From: Albugo candida
Taxonomy: Eukaryota; Oomycota; Peronosporomycetes; Albuginales; Albuginaceae
NCBI GenBank assembly: GCA_905220665.1
Contig: CAJNAR010000001.1
Span: 62,001-126,000, forward strand
DNA: 64,000 nt
Direction: 5' to 3'
Under the pieces are notes generated by a model. That model was not told the DNA's origin, did no database searches, and worked only from the letters and a program-made list of their open reading frames with translations. Position numbers and translations under genes: made by a program. This document shows, one piece after another, positions 13,756 to 24,857 of this stretch (within the stretch, counting starts at the first letter, position 1; each line of letters starts with the position of its first letter).

Positions 13756-15594
13756 TCAGTGAGCTCCATTTTTCTTGTGTTTTTTTGGTTCCGGTTGATT
13801 GGCTTCGTGTCCGCTCATCCCTTTTTCGAGCCAGTACTCGTCCAGTTCTTTCAGTGGTATTTGTCGGAGAATCCGATGATATATGTATGTACGATCGGCA
13901 ATGTAAAGCTCGATGCAAAAACGCGGAATCGGAATGGATTCCGTTGATTTAACCATCCACACGTATCTATTCATCAGAGATATGAGAACAACTTTGCGAA
14001 TGAGTGTGAGATATCTGAGACATTCTTCGGCATTATTTGCTTCCCACCTAACTATACCCAGTACCTCAGCACTATCCAGCCCACTTGTTGTGGATGCCGA
14101 TGGAGTCGGATCACTACTTGGTAGATAATGCGTGCCTTCCATTGCCGGCATATTGAGATTTAGTTCAACGAGACGTGATTCATACTGGCACATAAAATCT
14201 GGCATGAAGGTCAATTCTGTGCATACACGCATGAACGTGCATTTCCGTAAAGAAACTAAGGAGTCCTCGTGTGGAATATTCAGCAGTGACAGCAGAACCG
14301 TAATTGGTGAAAGTTTGAGTATCTTTCCAAATTTGTGTAGGCATCTCCGGCATTGGTAGTATTTCTTGGCTTTAAACTTTGCCATGGTGCAAGTAGTCAC
14401 ATCCTTAGAATCTTCATGTTTTGACTGTGCGTGCAATTTAGGCTCCATCAATTCATAATTGTGCTTCGCGGCAAATGGCCTGGACACGTGGGTACCATCC
14501 AGCATACAACGAGTGCTCATGTCGAGCGTACCGCATTCCACGCAATTCGAGAAGGAATTTAGATCCTTACTAAAAACAACCATGCGATAATGGGGGTTTT
14601 GTACAGCTTTGAAAGGAGGGATAAATCTCTCATCCCGATCCAAAACTACCAATCCATCTTTTTTTGTCAAACAAGTCAAACAGGATTTTGGCTTGTACAA
14701 ATCCGATGTCCTCACGCAAGCAGATTTGAGCATGATGGTTTGGAAAAGAGCTCTTAGAGTTTTTGATTCTTTGACTCCCTTTCGTGACCAAACTTGATAA
14801 CTAATCTCAATAGGTGGTACCTCGGTTTGGGAATTCTCTGCCATTTGTGAATGTGTGTTACCTGACAATATTTTACTTTTGAATGAATTGCACAATATTT
14901 CTGATGCTTCTGCAGCTATCCCTTTGCAGATTTCTGTTTTTCCGCATGAATGTTGGATGTTTCCAGAAGCTGATGTATATACGACGTACATATAACTCAG
15001 GTGTGAGTCATGATACAAATAGTATTTTTCCATGTCACCCACGTCACTATGTTTCTGAATGCATGCTTCACATCCAGTAGTGATATGCAACGCATTTACA
15101 TGTAGACATACCCGCGAATGTCTCTGTTGAGTACAGTCACCGCTATTTTCCGCGTAATCAGAACAAGGTGATTCTTCCACCTGTGCGGACGAATGCCTCC
15201 CAAAGTCGAGTCTATGCTTGGTTGGTTTAATGCTTTGATTTGTTTTTGTCATCTCTTCATTCATTCTGCTGGTATCCATGTCCATTGGGGATTTATAGGT
15301 TTGCCTTCCACAAGATGAGATTGTTGAACAAGCAATCAAATTCGTCAAAAAGAAATCGGAACCCCACACCCAGTAGAATATTTCATCGAGCTCGTAACCT
15401 ATAGTTGTTTCACTTTTGCTACCTAATCTCGCTTCCACGCGAGGTGCACTTGCAAGCAATAAACAATGTTGACATGCTTTCAACTTCTTTGTATCAACGG
15501 TGAGCTTTACAATACGCATCATACCAGCGCAAAATGGTAAATGACGGCTGACTAGACAAAAGCACACACTGCTGAATAACCGAATTGCTTTCAT
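13756..15594 (-). CDS. Cys-rich protein, tentatively Fab1/PIKfyve CCR-like
   Basis: A single uninterrupted frame of 612 codons. It contains spaced Cys pairs: CQHC near residue 41, CEAC near 178, CLTC near 309, CVEC near 358 and CRRC near 431. Two blocks recall the conserved Cys-rich (CCR) region of Fab1/PIKfyve lipid kinases: a hydrophobic 'TLRALFQTIMLKSACVR' segment followed later by a paired-Cys/'DGTHVSR' stretch, and a late 'KKYYQCRRC ... FMPDFMCQYE ... NLNMP' stretch. There is no FYVE finger, no TCP-1-like domain and no kinase domain in the frame, so if related it is a stand-alone CCR protein. The C-terminus is lysine- and histidine-rich. The resemblance is by eye and weak; the length and lack of stops make a real protein likely even though the family is uncertain. 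An upstream exon beyond 15594 cannot be excluded. Confidence 0.6.
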   Translation of the reverse strand: MKAIRLFSSVCFCLVSRHLPFCAGMMRIVKLTVDTKKLKACQHCLLLASAPRVEARLGSKSETTIGYELDEIFYWVWGSDFFLTNLIACSTISSCGRQTYKSPMDMDTSRMNEEMTKTNQSIKPTKHRLDFGRHSSAQVEESPCSDYAENSGDCTQQRHSRVCLHVNALHITTGCEACIQKHSDVGDMEKYYLYHDSHLSYMYVVYTSASGNIQHSCGKTEICKGIAAEASEILCNSFKSKILSGNTHSQMAENSQTEVPPIEISYQVWSRKGVKESKTLRALFQTIMLKSACVRTSDLYKPKSCLTCLTKKDGLVVLDRDERFIPPFKAVQNPHYRMVVFSKDLNSFSNCVECGTLDMSTRCMLDGTHVSRPFAAKHNYELMEPKLHAQSKHEDSKDVTTCTMAKFKAKKYYQCRRCLHKFGKILKLSPITVLLSLLNIPHEDSLVSLRKCTFMRVCTELTFMPDFMCQYESRLVELNLNMPAMEGTHYLPSSDPTPSASTTSGLDSAEVLGIVRWEANNAEECLRYLTLIRKVVLISLMNRYVWMVKSTESIPIPRFCIELYIADRTYIYHRILRQIPLKELDEYWLEKGMSGHEANQPEPKKHKKNGAH

Positions 15595-16048
15595 CAGGAA
15601 GCTGAGATAATGAATCGAGTTATTGTAGCCAGATGATTACTATGAAGTATAATTCTTCCGCGGATTTTAAATCGATCTGTTACCCTTTACAATCGAAATA
15701 AATCAGCAGATGGCGTCAGCCAATTGCCCTAGTCTAACCTCAAATAAGACTTGACACATAATACATAAAGGTGGAGTGCACAGATACGGTATTGCGGATG
15801 TTGACCAAGAATATGGTGTAGTATAAAAAATCAGTCTTTCGAGGTTGAAGTTGTCTATTTTATCAAAATGGACTAACTGACTTCTCTAAATGCCTACGCT
15901 ATCTTGCTCAATAAATATACATACAAAAAACTTCCATGAAAAATACCTGTGCGAGCTGATAATATACCTTGCTGGTGACAGTCGTTTTACTGCGGTTGCC
16001 ACAATACGAGACTGTGTCTAGCCTGTATGTAGATAGAGAAATACCCAG
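15595..16048. other. Upstream region of the Cys-rich gene
   Basis: Presumed promoter region of the minus-strand gene ending at 15594. Nothing coding is recognised. The LINE-derived repeat begins at its right edge. Confidence 0.4.
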
Positions 16049-16329
16049 TCCTAGTTAGATGCCTTTGTTCAGGCTAGTGTGGCGCACACGTATTTGCAAA
16101 ATGCGGTAGATGTGGACAACTATACAACATCACAGCATTTACAAGCTGGACACAGTCTCGTATCAAGGTGGCTGAGGCTACCGTAATACGGGATGCTCAA
16201 CGAGAAGACATATTATCATCTCCCACAGGTATTGTCACGAAACGTTTTTATATGTATATTTGTAATTTAAGATAGCCTAGGCAACTAGAGAAGTCAGTTA
16301 GTCTAATTCTAGTAATATAGACACCTTCA
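16049..16329 (+). repeat. 5'-truncated 3' end of the LINE family
   Basis: About 280 bp closely similar to 23524-23808, the 3' tail of the large LINE. Both copies contain AGTGTGGCGCACAC, an ACACAGTCTCGTAT block, a GATAGCCTAGGCAACTAGAG block, and end at exactly the same base after CACCTTCAAC. A shared 3' end with a truncated 5' end is the signature of incomplete target-primed reverse transcription. A longer direct-repeat origin (ectopic duplication) is the alternative. Confidence 0.7.
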
Positions 16330-16400
16330 ACTGAGCACACGGACCCCCTGCCGGAGGTCGTTAGTTCGATCCCCGGCAGCGTGGGCAGTGGTCTGAGCTC
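16330..16400 (+). repeat. tRNA-like / SINE-like scrap with a B box
   Basis: Directly after the LINE tail comes a sequence resembling the 3' half of a tRNA: an AGCACACGG segment, CTGCCGG pairing with CCGGCAG, and TTAGTTCGATCC, close to the pol III B-box consensus GGTTCGANTCC. The D-arm and A box are missing and the T stem does not pair well, so it is not a working tRNA. A fragment of a tRNA-derived SINE is the most likely explanation. Confidence 0.4.
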
Positions 16401-16865
16401 ACTCAAGCAATAAGCTTGGAAAATTACTGCCTCTCTAGGTTTGAAGTCAGACTTAAGTGATATTTACAAGTTCAGGGGCTCATGATAGGATAAGGAAGGT
16501 AGTTAAAGAGCCAGATAAACCGTGTAATGAAATCCTTGACAAACTAGTGTGAAGTATGAAGGTTCATGCACAAATGACGACGCTACGATTGAGTTGATTT
16601 CTCTGTTTCGAAGTTTTTGATTATTTGGACACGGACGGAACGTATATCTTATATGGAGGCAAAGATCGATTCGAGCAGACGACCAAAAGGGGGACCTGAA
16701 TGGCTTTGATTTGGATATATCTCCGCTAGTAGAAATTTATCCTTCTTGTACTCGTGATGAGTTAGGTAGTACAACTTCTCAATTTGCCGGATACTAAGTA
16801 ACCCGCTAATTTAGTAAAAACACCTCGAAAAAACAAGTTTTTTCAACTCTTTCCTCACGAAAACA

Positions 16866-18607
16866 ATGGTTCAAGTCGACATATCGACACAACCCAGGGT
16901 GCTAGCGTCCACATGTAGTGACGTGGCAACCCTCAGGAGTCACCCAGTATTGGGTGATTGCATGATTGTTGATGAGTCGTCACCCCTGTGTGATGACGTG
17001 GAAAGTACCCCCACCCCCAGTGTGACGGTACAGGGTGATACCGGTACTACCGGTGTAGGATGTGGTACCGGTGGTACATGTGGTACTGTCGTTGCCTCGT
17101 CATAGGGTGATCCAAAGGAAACTGCAACTGCAAGTGTGGACGACACTAAAAGTCCCACTCTTGCTGACATTATCAAGTCGCAGGAGTCCTTGCGTAAGGA
17201 CCAGGCTAGAGCTCGGGCGAAATTTCGCGTGGAGCTCCCAAAGCCGAAAGCCTCGGATATCGAGGCCATACTGCAGCTATATGCTGATGGGGAGCATCCG
17301 GATTGGTCTGTTTTGTCTGCGAAACTGGAAGCAGCAAGACCTTTCCAAATCCGGAAAGCAACCTTCCCCATGATCTTGGAGACGGGTCAGTCCTTGACCC
17401 GTACTCCAAATGGGAAAATTTCATCCTCTCTGATGCGAGACCACGGCTATCCGGTCTTTGAAAGTTTACTGGAGAGCCGGTCAATCGCTCAGGTATCTAA
17501 AATGCCTAGGGGAAACATCAGGGTGATGGTCACCACGGCGGATGCCTGCCAACAGTTGGAGTGTCAGCCGGTGACTATCCTTGGGGAAAAGTACTTTTTT
17601 CGGGAGTTTGATACTCTTGAAACAAAATACTACCTTGATGTCTTCGGCGTAGGCGTGGAGGAGGAGCGGAACCACATACTCCGCGCTCTTCACCAACTCG
17701 GATGTCAAGTGGTGTATGACACCTTTCGCGAGACGATTCCCACTAAGGAAGTGGTGATGTCGACTTGGCGAGTTTACTTTGGTTGTTTGACGTGCCCCCA
17801 ACAACTGGTTAGAGTTGGTAAAGTGGTTGAACAAATCGCTTACGACAAACAACTTTACCCAGTAAGGGGAAAAATGCTCCAATTCCAACGGAACGACCAC
17901 GTTTTGGTCAACGTGGTCCTTATTGCTTGGATTTGGGTGATACAGCAGCCACGGGAGCACGGCAACAACAAACCAACAAGCAAAAGAAACAGCAAAACCA
18001 GAATCAATCTGCAACTCCGATTCACAACAAACAAAAACAAAAAAAGCAACAAAAACAAACAACCGAACCAGCGGCACTTGTGGTGCCACCACAAGCGGTA
18101 GTGAATCCAGTTCCCAGTCAAGAATTGGAGACGAGGACACTTGAAAGGAAGCTCTTCGATCAAATCTCGTTGGAGCTCAGCACTCCTCCCACTAACACAC
18201 CACCAGGAGCATCAGCTTTGTTGCAACCCACTCCTCCCATCCTCCAACTGACTAGTCAGTCATACTCACAGCCGCGGGTGGAGCGGGATGGCGATGTATC
18301 CATGAAGTTGGCATGGACGAGTGGAAAACGTAACCGGGTGGAGCCGTTCGAACAAATGGTCTCCAAAGCACCACCTCTTGCGCTTCCGAAGTTAGCGACG
18401 AGTACTTATTTTGCTGTACTCGCAACTATGGAGGTGGAGATCGAAGCAGTAAAAGCGGTTGCCAATCCGGAGAATGGGAATCGAGTTCAAATCATCCCCA
18501 TGAAAGCACGGATGCCACAAGAGGTGGCCATCTCGAAAGAGGCGGCACACTTATCAGAAAAGGCACACAACGATCGAGAAATCGGAGCGACCAACCCGAG
18601 TTGGTAA
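16866..18607 (+). pseudogene. LINE ORF1 (gag-like), broken
   Basis: The frame opens at 16866, meets a TAG at 17103-17105, and continues in the same phase to about 17905, so the stop interrupts one protein. The part after the stop includes ATFPMILETGQSLTR and a fold-like segment ending near KQLYPVRGKMLQFQRN, typical in position for a LINE RNA-binding protein. A frameshift near 17905 moves the reading to another phase (LDLGDTAATG), followed by a Gln/Lys-rich basic tract (about 17960-18060) and a Pro-rich tail to 18607. I see no clear CCHC knuckle, though the shift falls where one would be expected. Confidence 0.7.
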
Positions 18608-18619
18608 ATAGGGGAGCTA

Positions 18620-19357
18620 ATGGAAATCGATTCCAAAAATGCCCTTCACTCGCTCCGACCGGACAAGCTGGTTCAAGCGGATGCTTGCATCCCTCATGTG
18701 CGGAAGCTAATCCAGTTCTGCACAAATCCGGACAAAATCATCCGAGCGGCACTTGATCATCCGATCACGATGAATGGTGCGCTACTAGCGTGTATGGAGT
18801 TGAATGATAAAGCGTTGGATGAATTGGCGCATCTGCTCATGATAAATCGGGTTTTTGCAGCGTACAATCTCGGTGAAGATGTTACATTTGCGACGCGATG
18901 GGGTCGCCACGTTGGTTGCAAAGTCCCCTCCAAGCGATCTGTTTTGTGCGAGAAAGTAATGTCGTGGTGGACGTCAGTGCCGGACATTGTTATCGGTTTG
19001 ACTCGAGCAACGAAAGCACTCGCGCTGTTGGTACTTTTATTTATGTGTACTGCTCCGACATTCTACATAAACGATCACTGGATCCAATATCTCACCGATG
19101 GACCAGTGGTCTGGACTCCGGGTCATCATTGTCGTTTACTTCCAACCAATGTGATCATATCCTTCTTCCGCTCCGACGTAGGCATAAAGTGTTGGTCTCA
19201 ATGGTTTGGAGGTAGATGGCGTGGACTTCTCCATGGTGACATCGCTGAGCTTTCCGTCAATCTCAGCTTTTTTCCAGAGGAACACACAACACTTCACCTC
19301 TCACAACAAGATGGTGAAATGAGGTTGATTGCTGGTCCACTTCAGCGTGAATGCTAA
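18620..19357 (+). pseudogene. LINE inter-ORF coding remnant
   Basis: An open frame of 245 codons between the gag-like and endonuclease regions. The first 100 residues look like a structured helical protein (PDKIIRAALDHPITMNGALL). The rest alternates in quality with another phase at 18898-19215, suggesting a frameshift around 18900. It overlaps the start of the endonuclease frame. It is probably the distal part of ORF1 or a separate small LINE protein; I do not recognise a domain. Confidence 0.45.
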
Positions 19358-22300
19358 GGGCTCCTCGATTATTTCGACGTGGAACAATATCTCAGCACTC
19401 ACGGTGAATGTTAATGGAATACATAAAAATGGTCATCTTTTTATCGACCACATCTTATCACAACACTCCATTTGTTGTGTTCAAGAAACCAAGTTTCACG
19501 ATCACAACCAACTGGACTCATTTCAGTTTTTATTATCCTCAAAAATGCAGCACAAAATGTTTGTCAATGACCACAACAGTGCTTTTCTCCATCCGACTCA
19601 TAACCGCAGTGGCGGCGTCATGACAATCCTTCTTTCAGACTTTCCCGGTTACTCAACAGCTGAAGAACTCACCGAACGAAACATTCGAAATCGTTATTTG
19701 GTTTTGCGTCTTATCATTCACGATGCACCGGTTTATATTCACAATGTATATGCACCGGTCAAGGCCGAGGAACGAGTGGGTTTTTATGAGTTATTGCTTT
19801 CCAACACTTTCGAATCGACCGCAACACATATCGTATTTGGTGATTTCAACACACCACTCGATCCAGCTATCGATGCTTCGAGTGGAACAATTCGACACGA
19901 ACCAAGTCGATTAGCGTGTTTGGAATGGCTTTCACAGTTGGGTGTGGTAGACGCTTGGCGAATCCAACATCCGAATGAAAAAGTATTTACAGGACCATTA
20001 CCTCGCAAGAATCGACTTGATTATATTTGCATGTCGGAAGAGCTATTCAATATGGTATACAAAACCTCTGAGTATTTTCGTCCACGACATGCGGGAGATC
20101 ATCTGGCACAAAAAGTAACTTTTGCAAATCCAACTCAATCACCCGGTCGAGGATATTGGAAATGCTCATTACGACTATTTGAATATCCTAAAGTTGTCGA
20201 AGCAATCAAATTGGAAGCGATTTTGGTGCTCGAACAGTTACGGACAACTTCGAATCCCGGTAAAATGTGGGAAAGTTGGAAGACGAAAATCAAGAAACAG
20301 CTTCAAGGAATCGAAAAAAAGGTTGCACAAGATAGCCGACGTGATGTTGAGTCTAGCCAGCGTGTTTTGGAAGTCGCAGCAGCTCGCTATCGCATCCAAG
20401 ACACCAATGAGTCACGGTATTTTTACGAATCGAGTCTACAACAATTTAAAATCTCAGTCGAAAACAACGCGAAATACAACCAAGATGAAAGCTTCGACCA
20501 TCACGTGAAGCATATGGAGAACTCTTCCAAGCATTTTTTTCGCCCTCCGGATAGTTCTTGTCGCCGCGTGCCGATCGAAAATGTTACAAAAAAATGTGGT
20601 ACCGTGACATCGAACCCGAGGGAGATTATTGACGAATTCAGAGATCATTGGGGTGGTGTCATGGGCTCTCATTATAGCTCTGAGACCGACTCAAATGTTC
20701 CAAGTGAAAGAAAGCAAAAAACGTTACTCGATTCGATTCAAGTTTCCCTTGCCTCAGCAGAGCAAGACCGTCTCTCAACACGGTTAAGTACGACCGAGAT
20801 GGCGGAAGCGATCAAGCACATGCGGAGTAGTTCTTCTCCAGGTATGGATGGACTACCAGCTGCATTTTATCAGCTTGATCCGGAAACGTTTGGCGAGTGT
20901 CTGAAGATCGTGTTCGAATATCAGCTGGAAAGAAAAATTTTACTTCGATCACAACGTTACTCAGCAATCACACTTTTATACAAGAAAAGATCACGAGGTG
21001 ATCCTGGCAACTATCGACCGATCGCACTGCTTTGCGTCGATGTGAAAGTACTTTCAAAAGTGTTGGCGTATCGATTGCAACGTTTTCTGCCAAAATTGAT
21101 CCATCAAGATCAAAAAGCATTCGTGCGAGGAAGGTCAATGCATCACCACATTCGACATCTGACCGACATACAAGACTTGGTCACTCATCGTGGGGAGGAA
21201 GCTTATGCGACTTTTCTCGACTTTGAGAAAGCTTATGATCGAGTCAATTGGACGTACATGTTTCGCCTTTTGGAAAAAATGGGCGTTGAAAAAAGTTTCA
21301 TCGATTGGGTTCGTCTTTTGTACAATAACACAAAGGCGCAGTTGATGATTAATGGAAATATCACACCGTCCATTACACCACAACGTGGAGTGAAAAAAGG
21401 TGATCCTCTCTCAGCATTACTTTTCCTGATGACGATCGAACCTTTGACAAATTTACTTCGTCAACATGAAGAACAAGGCATTTCGATTAATGAAACGACT
21501 GTCGCAACTGGATTATTTTTGCGGACGATTCGACATTGCTTTCAGATACACCAAATGGTGTTTTGACGCAACTCGAACTCGTCCAAGTCTATTGCGATGG
21601 ATCGGGTGCGAAACTCAACTTGAGTAAATCATCTTTGCTCTCGTTGAATCGGACCAAGCCGTGTCCACGTATTGCCAATTTGACCATGATGGGTCCGGAG
21701 GATTCGGTCAAGTATTTGGGTATTCCGTTCGGCCAGAAACCAACTCATTCGATGGTTATTCAACTCTCGACAAGCGTTTTTACGATGGGTTTGGTGTATG
21801 GTTTCGACGAGCAAGAACTGTTCGAGGTCGACTACTGGTTGCGCAGACGATGATTTTATCACGTTTGTGGCATTACACGATGCACGTTGATATACCAGCA
21901 GCGACAATTCGACAGTGGCAATCGATGTTAAATCGATTTGTGCTTGGTCGGAAACACAAAAAAGATTCAAAACATGTTCACCTACTCAGCAAAGAGTTTT
22001 TATATCTTCGCCGACAAGATGGTGGACTACAATTTCCTTTTTTGGTGGGACGACTAAAGCTACAACGTATTCAGTTTCTTCAGCAATTTGCATCCGATGC
22101 GTCAACAATTATTTCTGCGAATTGGACAACTGCTTCGACGGAATTATTACAACTTATCCAGCCTCCCTTTGGACCACACAAGCCAATGGATATGATCACC
22201 ATCGCACCACATCGACATGGGAAAATGGTTCAATGGGAGAGCATATCGTCATGGTGGAAACACGCATTTAAAATGTGGCATCAGATGGATTGGAGCATTA

Positions 22301-23105
22301 CAATATCCGAATTGAATGTTTCACAACGCCGTCAGTACTACATGGAACAACCGATGTGGTTTCACTGCGACCAAAAGTTACATTACGAAGCTGCTACTCG
22401 TCATCCGAGTACGCAGAACGTTTGGTACAATCTTGGCATGGTGGATGAACCACATCGAGCATTTCGAAAAACGTTTGCTACACTTTTCGACGTTCGAAGT
22501 TTGCAAGACTTTTTTCGTGAAAGCGACACATGGCCAACGAAGGAAGATTTTTTCGACATGTATTACAGCGACGAAGAGCTGAACACATTGGATATGGCTG
22601 AAGAACAGTTGCTGAGTCGACTTTACAATGAAGTCACTCAGATTCTCCAGCGTATCCACTCGACGATTGGTATCATCACTTGGATTACACCAACCACAAG
22701 TGGCAGATCATTTTATGTGGGAGTAAAAAGCACGGAAAGGAAACATTATTTCCATCTATTTCACGCTCACAACTATCCCGAATCGTCTGGAAACCTCCCG
22801 CACCAACCAAGAGTCATCCGATGTCGACACATTGGTCATCACGGGAGGGATCGGACGCACTGGATTCAGAACGAGTTCGAACTTTTATGGCTACATCACG
22901 GCATCTTCGAAAACGTGTATTACCAATTTTCGAGGATTCACAGTTTCGTCTAGCCTTCCGAATGTTGCCAGTTCGATCTCGTTTTTGGTTCTTAACAAAT
23001 ATTCAGCCCGACATTATCTTGTGCACGCAGCCTTCGTGTGGGGCTGTGGAATCCGATCAACATTTCTTTCTGGAGTGCGATCACACGGCACAGTTATGGA
23101 GGTAG
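19329..23105 (+). pseudogene. LINE ORF2: endonuclease-reverse transcriptase, frameshifted
   Basis: The endonuclease shows CVQETKF, VYIHNVYAP, VFGDFNTPL and RLDYICMS, the APE-type set, with HAGDHLA at the terminal His position. The reverse transcriptase shows SSSPGMDGLPAAFY, NYRPIALLCVDVKVLSKVLA, ATFLDFEKAYDRVNW and QRGVKKGDPLSALLF. The catalytic FADD box lies at about 21515-21530 but one phase away, so a frameshift just before it destroys the polymerase. The frame changes again near 21650 and 22700. The final segment (22680-23105) has the zf-RVT-like SRFWFL ... CGAVESDQHFFLECDH pattern. All domains are still legible, so decay is recent or moderate. Confidence 0.85.
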
Positions 23106-23523
23106 TTACTCCCTAGTTGGGATCAGTTTTTCTCCTCTCGACCACGTTGGACGCATATTGCATGTGCAATCGTACCAACACTACGGTCGGATTGGAAAGA
23201 CTATTTCGACATTATCTCAGATTTATGGCTAGCATTGCAAGCGGTGACACTTCACTTCGTCTGGACAGATCGGAATCGTCGTTTATTCGATCGGCGATCA
23301 GCAAATCCGACAGTTCCAGCACTTTCCGTGATCTACACCACGTTTAGTGCGCACGTTCGGTACTTTCGAAGACAGTGTTACGAACAAGAGGAACGCATTC
23401 GGCTTGCAAAGGTGCTGAATCAACTCGCAACGCAAGGATCATTTGGTGGATTTTTCAGAAGCCGACGATCATTACTGCGGGTACGGCACAGACAAGTCAA
23501 AATGCAAGTGCAACTCGGGTCCT

Positions 23524-23808
23524 AGTCCTAGTTGGCTGGTTATGCTCACCGTAGTGTGGCGCACACCAATTCGCAAATCACGGTACTTTTGGACCATTTT
23601 TACAACTTTACAGCATTCACAACCTGAACACAGTCTCGTATTAAGGGTGCTGAGGCTACAGCGATACGAGATTATCAACGAGGGACATATTACCATCTCT
23701 CACAGGTATTTCACGAAACGTTTTTTATATGTATATATGTTATTCAAGATAGCCTAGGCAACTAGAGAAGTCAGTTAGTCTAATTCTAGTAATATAGACA
23801 CCTTCAAC
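23524..23808 (+). repeat. LINE 3' tail, second copy
   Basis: The 3' untranslated tail of the LINE, similar along its length to 16049-16329 with scattered substitutions. It ends in CACCTTCAAC, immediately followed by the TGAG that opens the gypsy LTR. Confidence 0.7.
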
Positions 23809-24038
23809 TGAGTTAGGTAGTACCGTTTACGTATCTAGTTAGGAACCGGTTACGTCTCCAACGTATTGGGTTCGGAACTGGGCTGATATCTTTCTAAATT
23901 ACGTAAGGAGAGAACTTACCAAAAAATATACGTACTTTTCATCAAGAAAGCAAGAGTCAACCAAGCTATCGACGAAGTTGTTGTCTGGATTGCTTGACGG
24001 AGGATTTGTGCGAGACAAATCACGACGAAGACACAACA
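23809..24038 (+). repeat. 5' LTR of the gypsy element
   Basis: Starts TGAGTTAGGTAGTACCG and ends GAAGACACAACA (TG...CA). Almost identical to the 3' LTR at 28553-28807 except for a roughly 25-bp gap near 23898 and a few substitutions. Confidence 0.9.
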
Positions 24039-24065
24039 AAGCTAACTTTAGCCAAGTAATAGTCG

Positions 24066-24833
24066 TTGCCGAGGTCTGGCGAAGAAGGACACTCAAGAGT
24101 TGAATACATGAGTGCCAGCCAGAGGATGTATGAGGAGTTGGAGAGAATAGCGTCTGACTCTGAGGAGCCCAAAACAACCCGAGCGTTCCGGCGATTAGAT
24201 CCAGCGGGACCATTCAATGGGAGCTTACGGATGAGAGATCGCGGAGGATGACAGAGGATTATGAGATGACGGACGTCTCGGGAAATACCAGGATATCGAA
24301 TGCACCCCAGCTTCCAAATCAACTTATGTATAGAGGAGAGAAAGCAAAGAATTTCGTGGAGCGTTATCAAGATTAATACAACACGCTGCTGGCGTTCGAA
24401 ACATGTGTGAACAAGCCGTTCGTCCTTCCAGTATCAGCGTGCGTGGATGTATGGACGAGAGAGCAAATTTTGAAGCTCGAAATGGAAAAAGACCCGACGG
24501 TAGTTACCGAACAAGGCTGGAAACTATTTTCGAGAAGTGGGAGAGCCGGATAATGGGGATTTGTCAAATATCGATAAAGAAATGCGTAGAGTTAGGATGG
24601 ATACCACGCTAACGGATGCAGGATCAAGAATATCGCGGTTGCGAGACCAAATGTATAGAATCCTGGATCAACACGGAGTGCAAGAATACGTGGAACATGC
24701 GGATCCAAAACGCATTGTCAAGTGGATGGTCGATGCTCTGGAACCTCCGGCATTCAAGAGAAAAATTGTGGAAAAACTCGAAATGGATATTCACAAAGCA
24801 AAGAAGAAAAACGCTGTGATCTTTTGCAAGTGA
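24066..24833 (+). pseudogene. Gypsy gag remnants
   Basis: Three short frames in two phases (24066-24251, 24403-24612, 24537-24833) replace a normal gag frame. The last includes GVQEYVEHADPKRIVKWMVDAL and a Lys-rich end, in the position of a capsid C-terminus. Stops and shifts break the frame between them. The Cys-rich element CLKCGSSERSVRSCPKCG, just inside the next frame at about 25055, is in the place of a nucleocapsid finger. Confidence 0.55.
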
Positions 24834-24857
24834 TGCCAGGAGCTGCTGAAAAGTTTC

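Larger units (their letters stand above)
16866..23808 (+). mobile_element. LINE (L1-like, APE endonuclease), broken copy
   Basis: A non-LTR retrotransposon with a nucleic-acid-binding first ORF region, then an apurinic-type endonuclease, reverse transcriptase and a C-terminal zf-RVT-like Cys/His segment. The 3' end (23808) matches the end of the truncated copy at 16329. The 5' end lies somewhere between 16400 and 16866 and cannot be fixed. The copy carries at least one in-frame stop and several frameshifts and cannot make intact proteins. A Ty3/gypsy LTR begins at the very next base. Confidence 0.88.

Noticed and set aside
16330..16400. Functional tRNA gene
   Set aside because: The A box, D-arm and a paired T stem are absent.
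16049..23808. The two ~280-bp direct repeats as LTRs of one 7.7-kb element
   Set aside because: The element between them encodes a LINE with APE endonuclease and no protease or integrase; the repeats match the LINE tail and lack a shared TG start.
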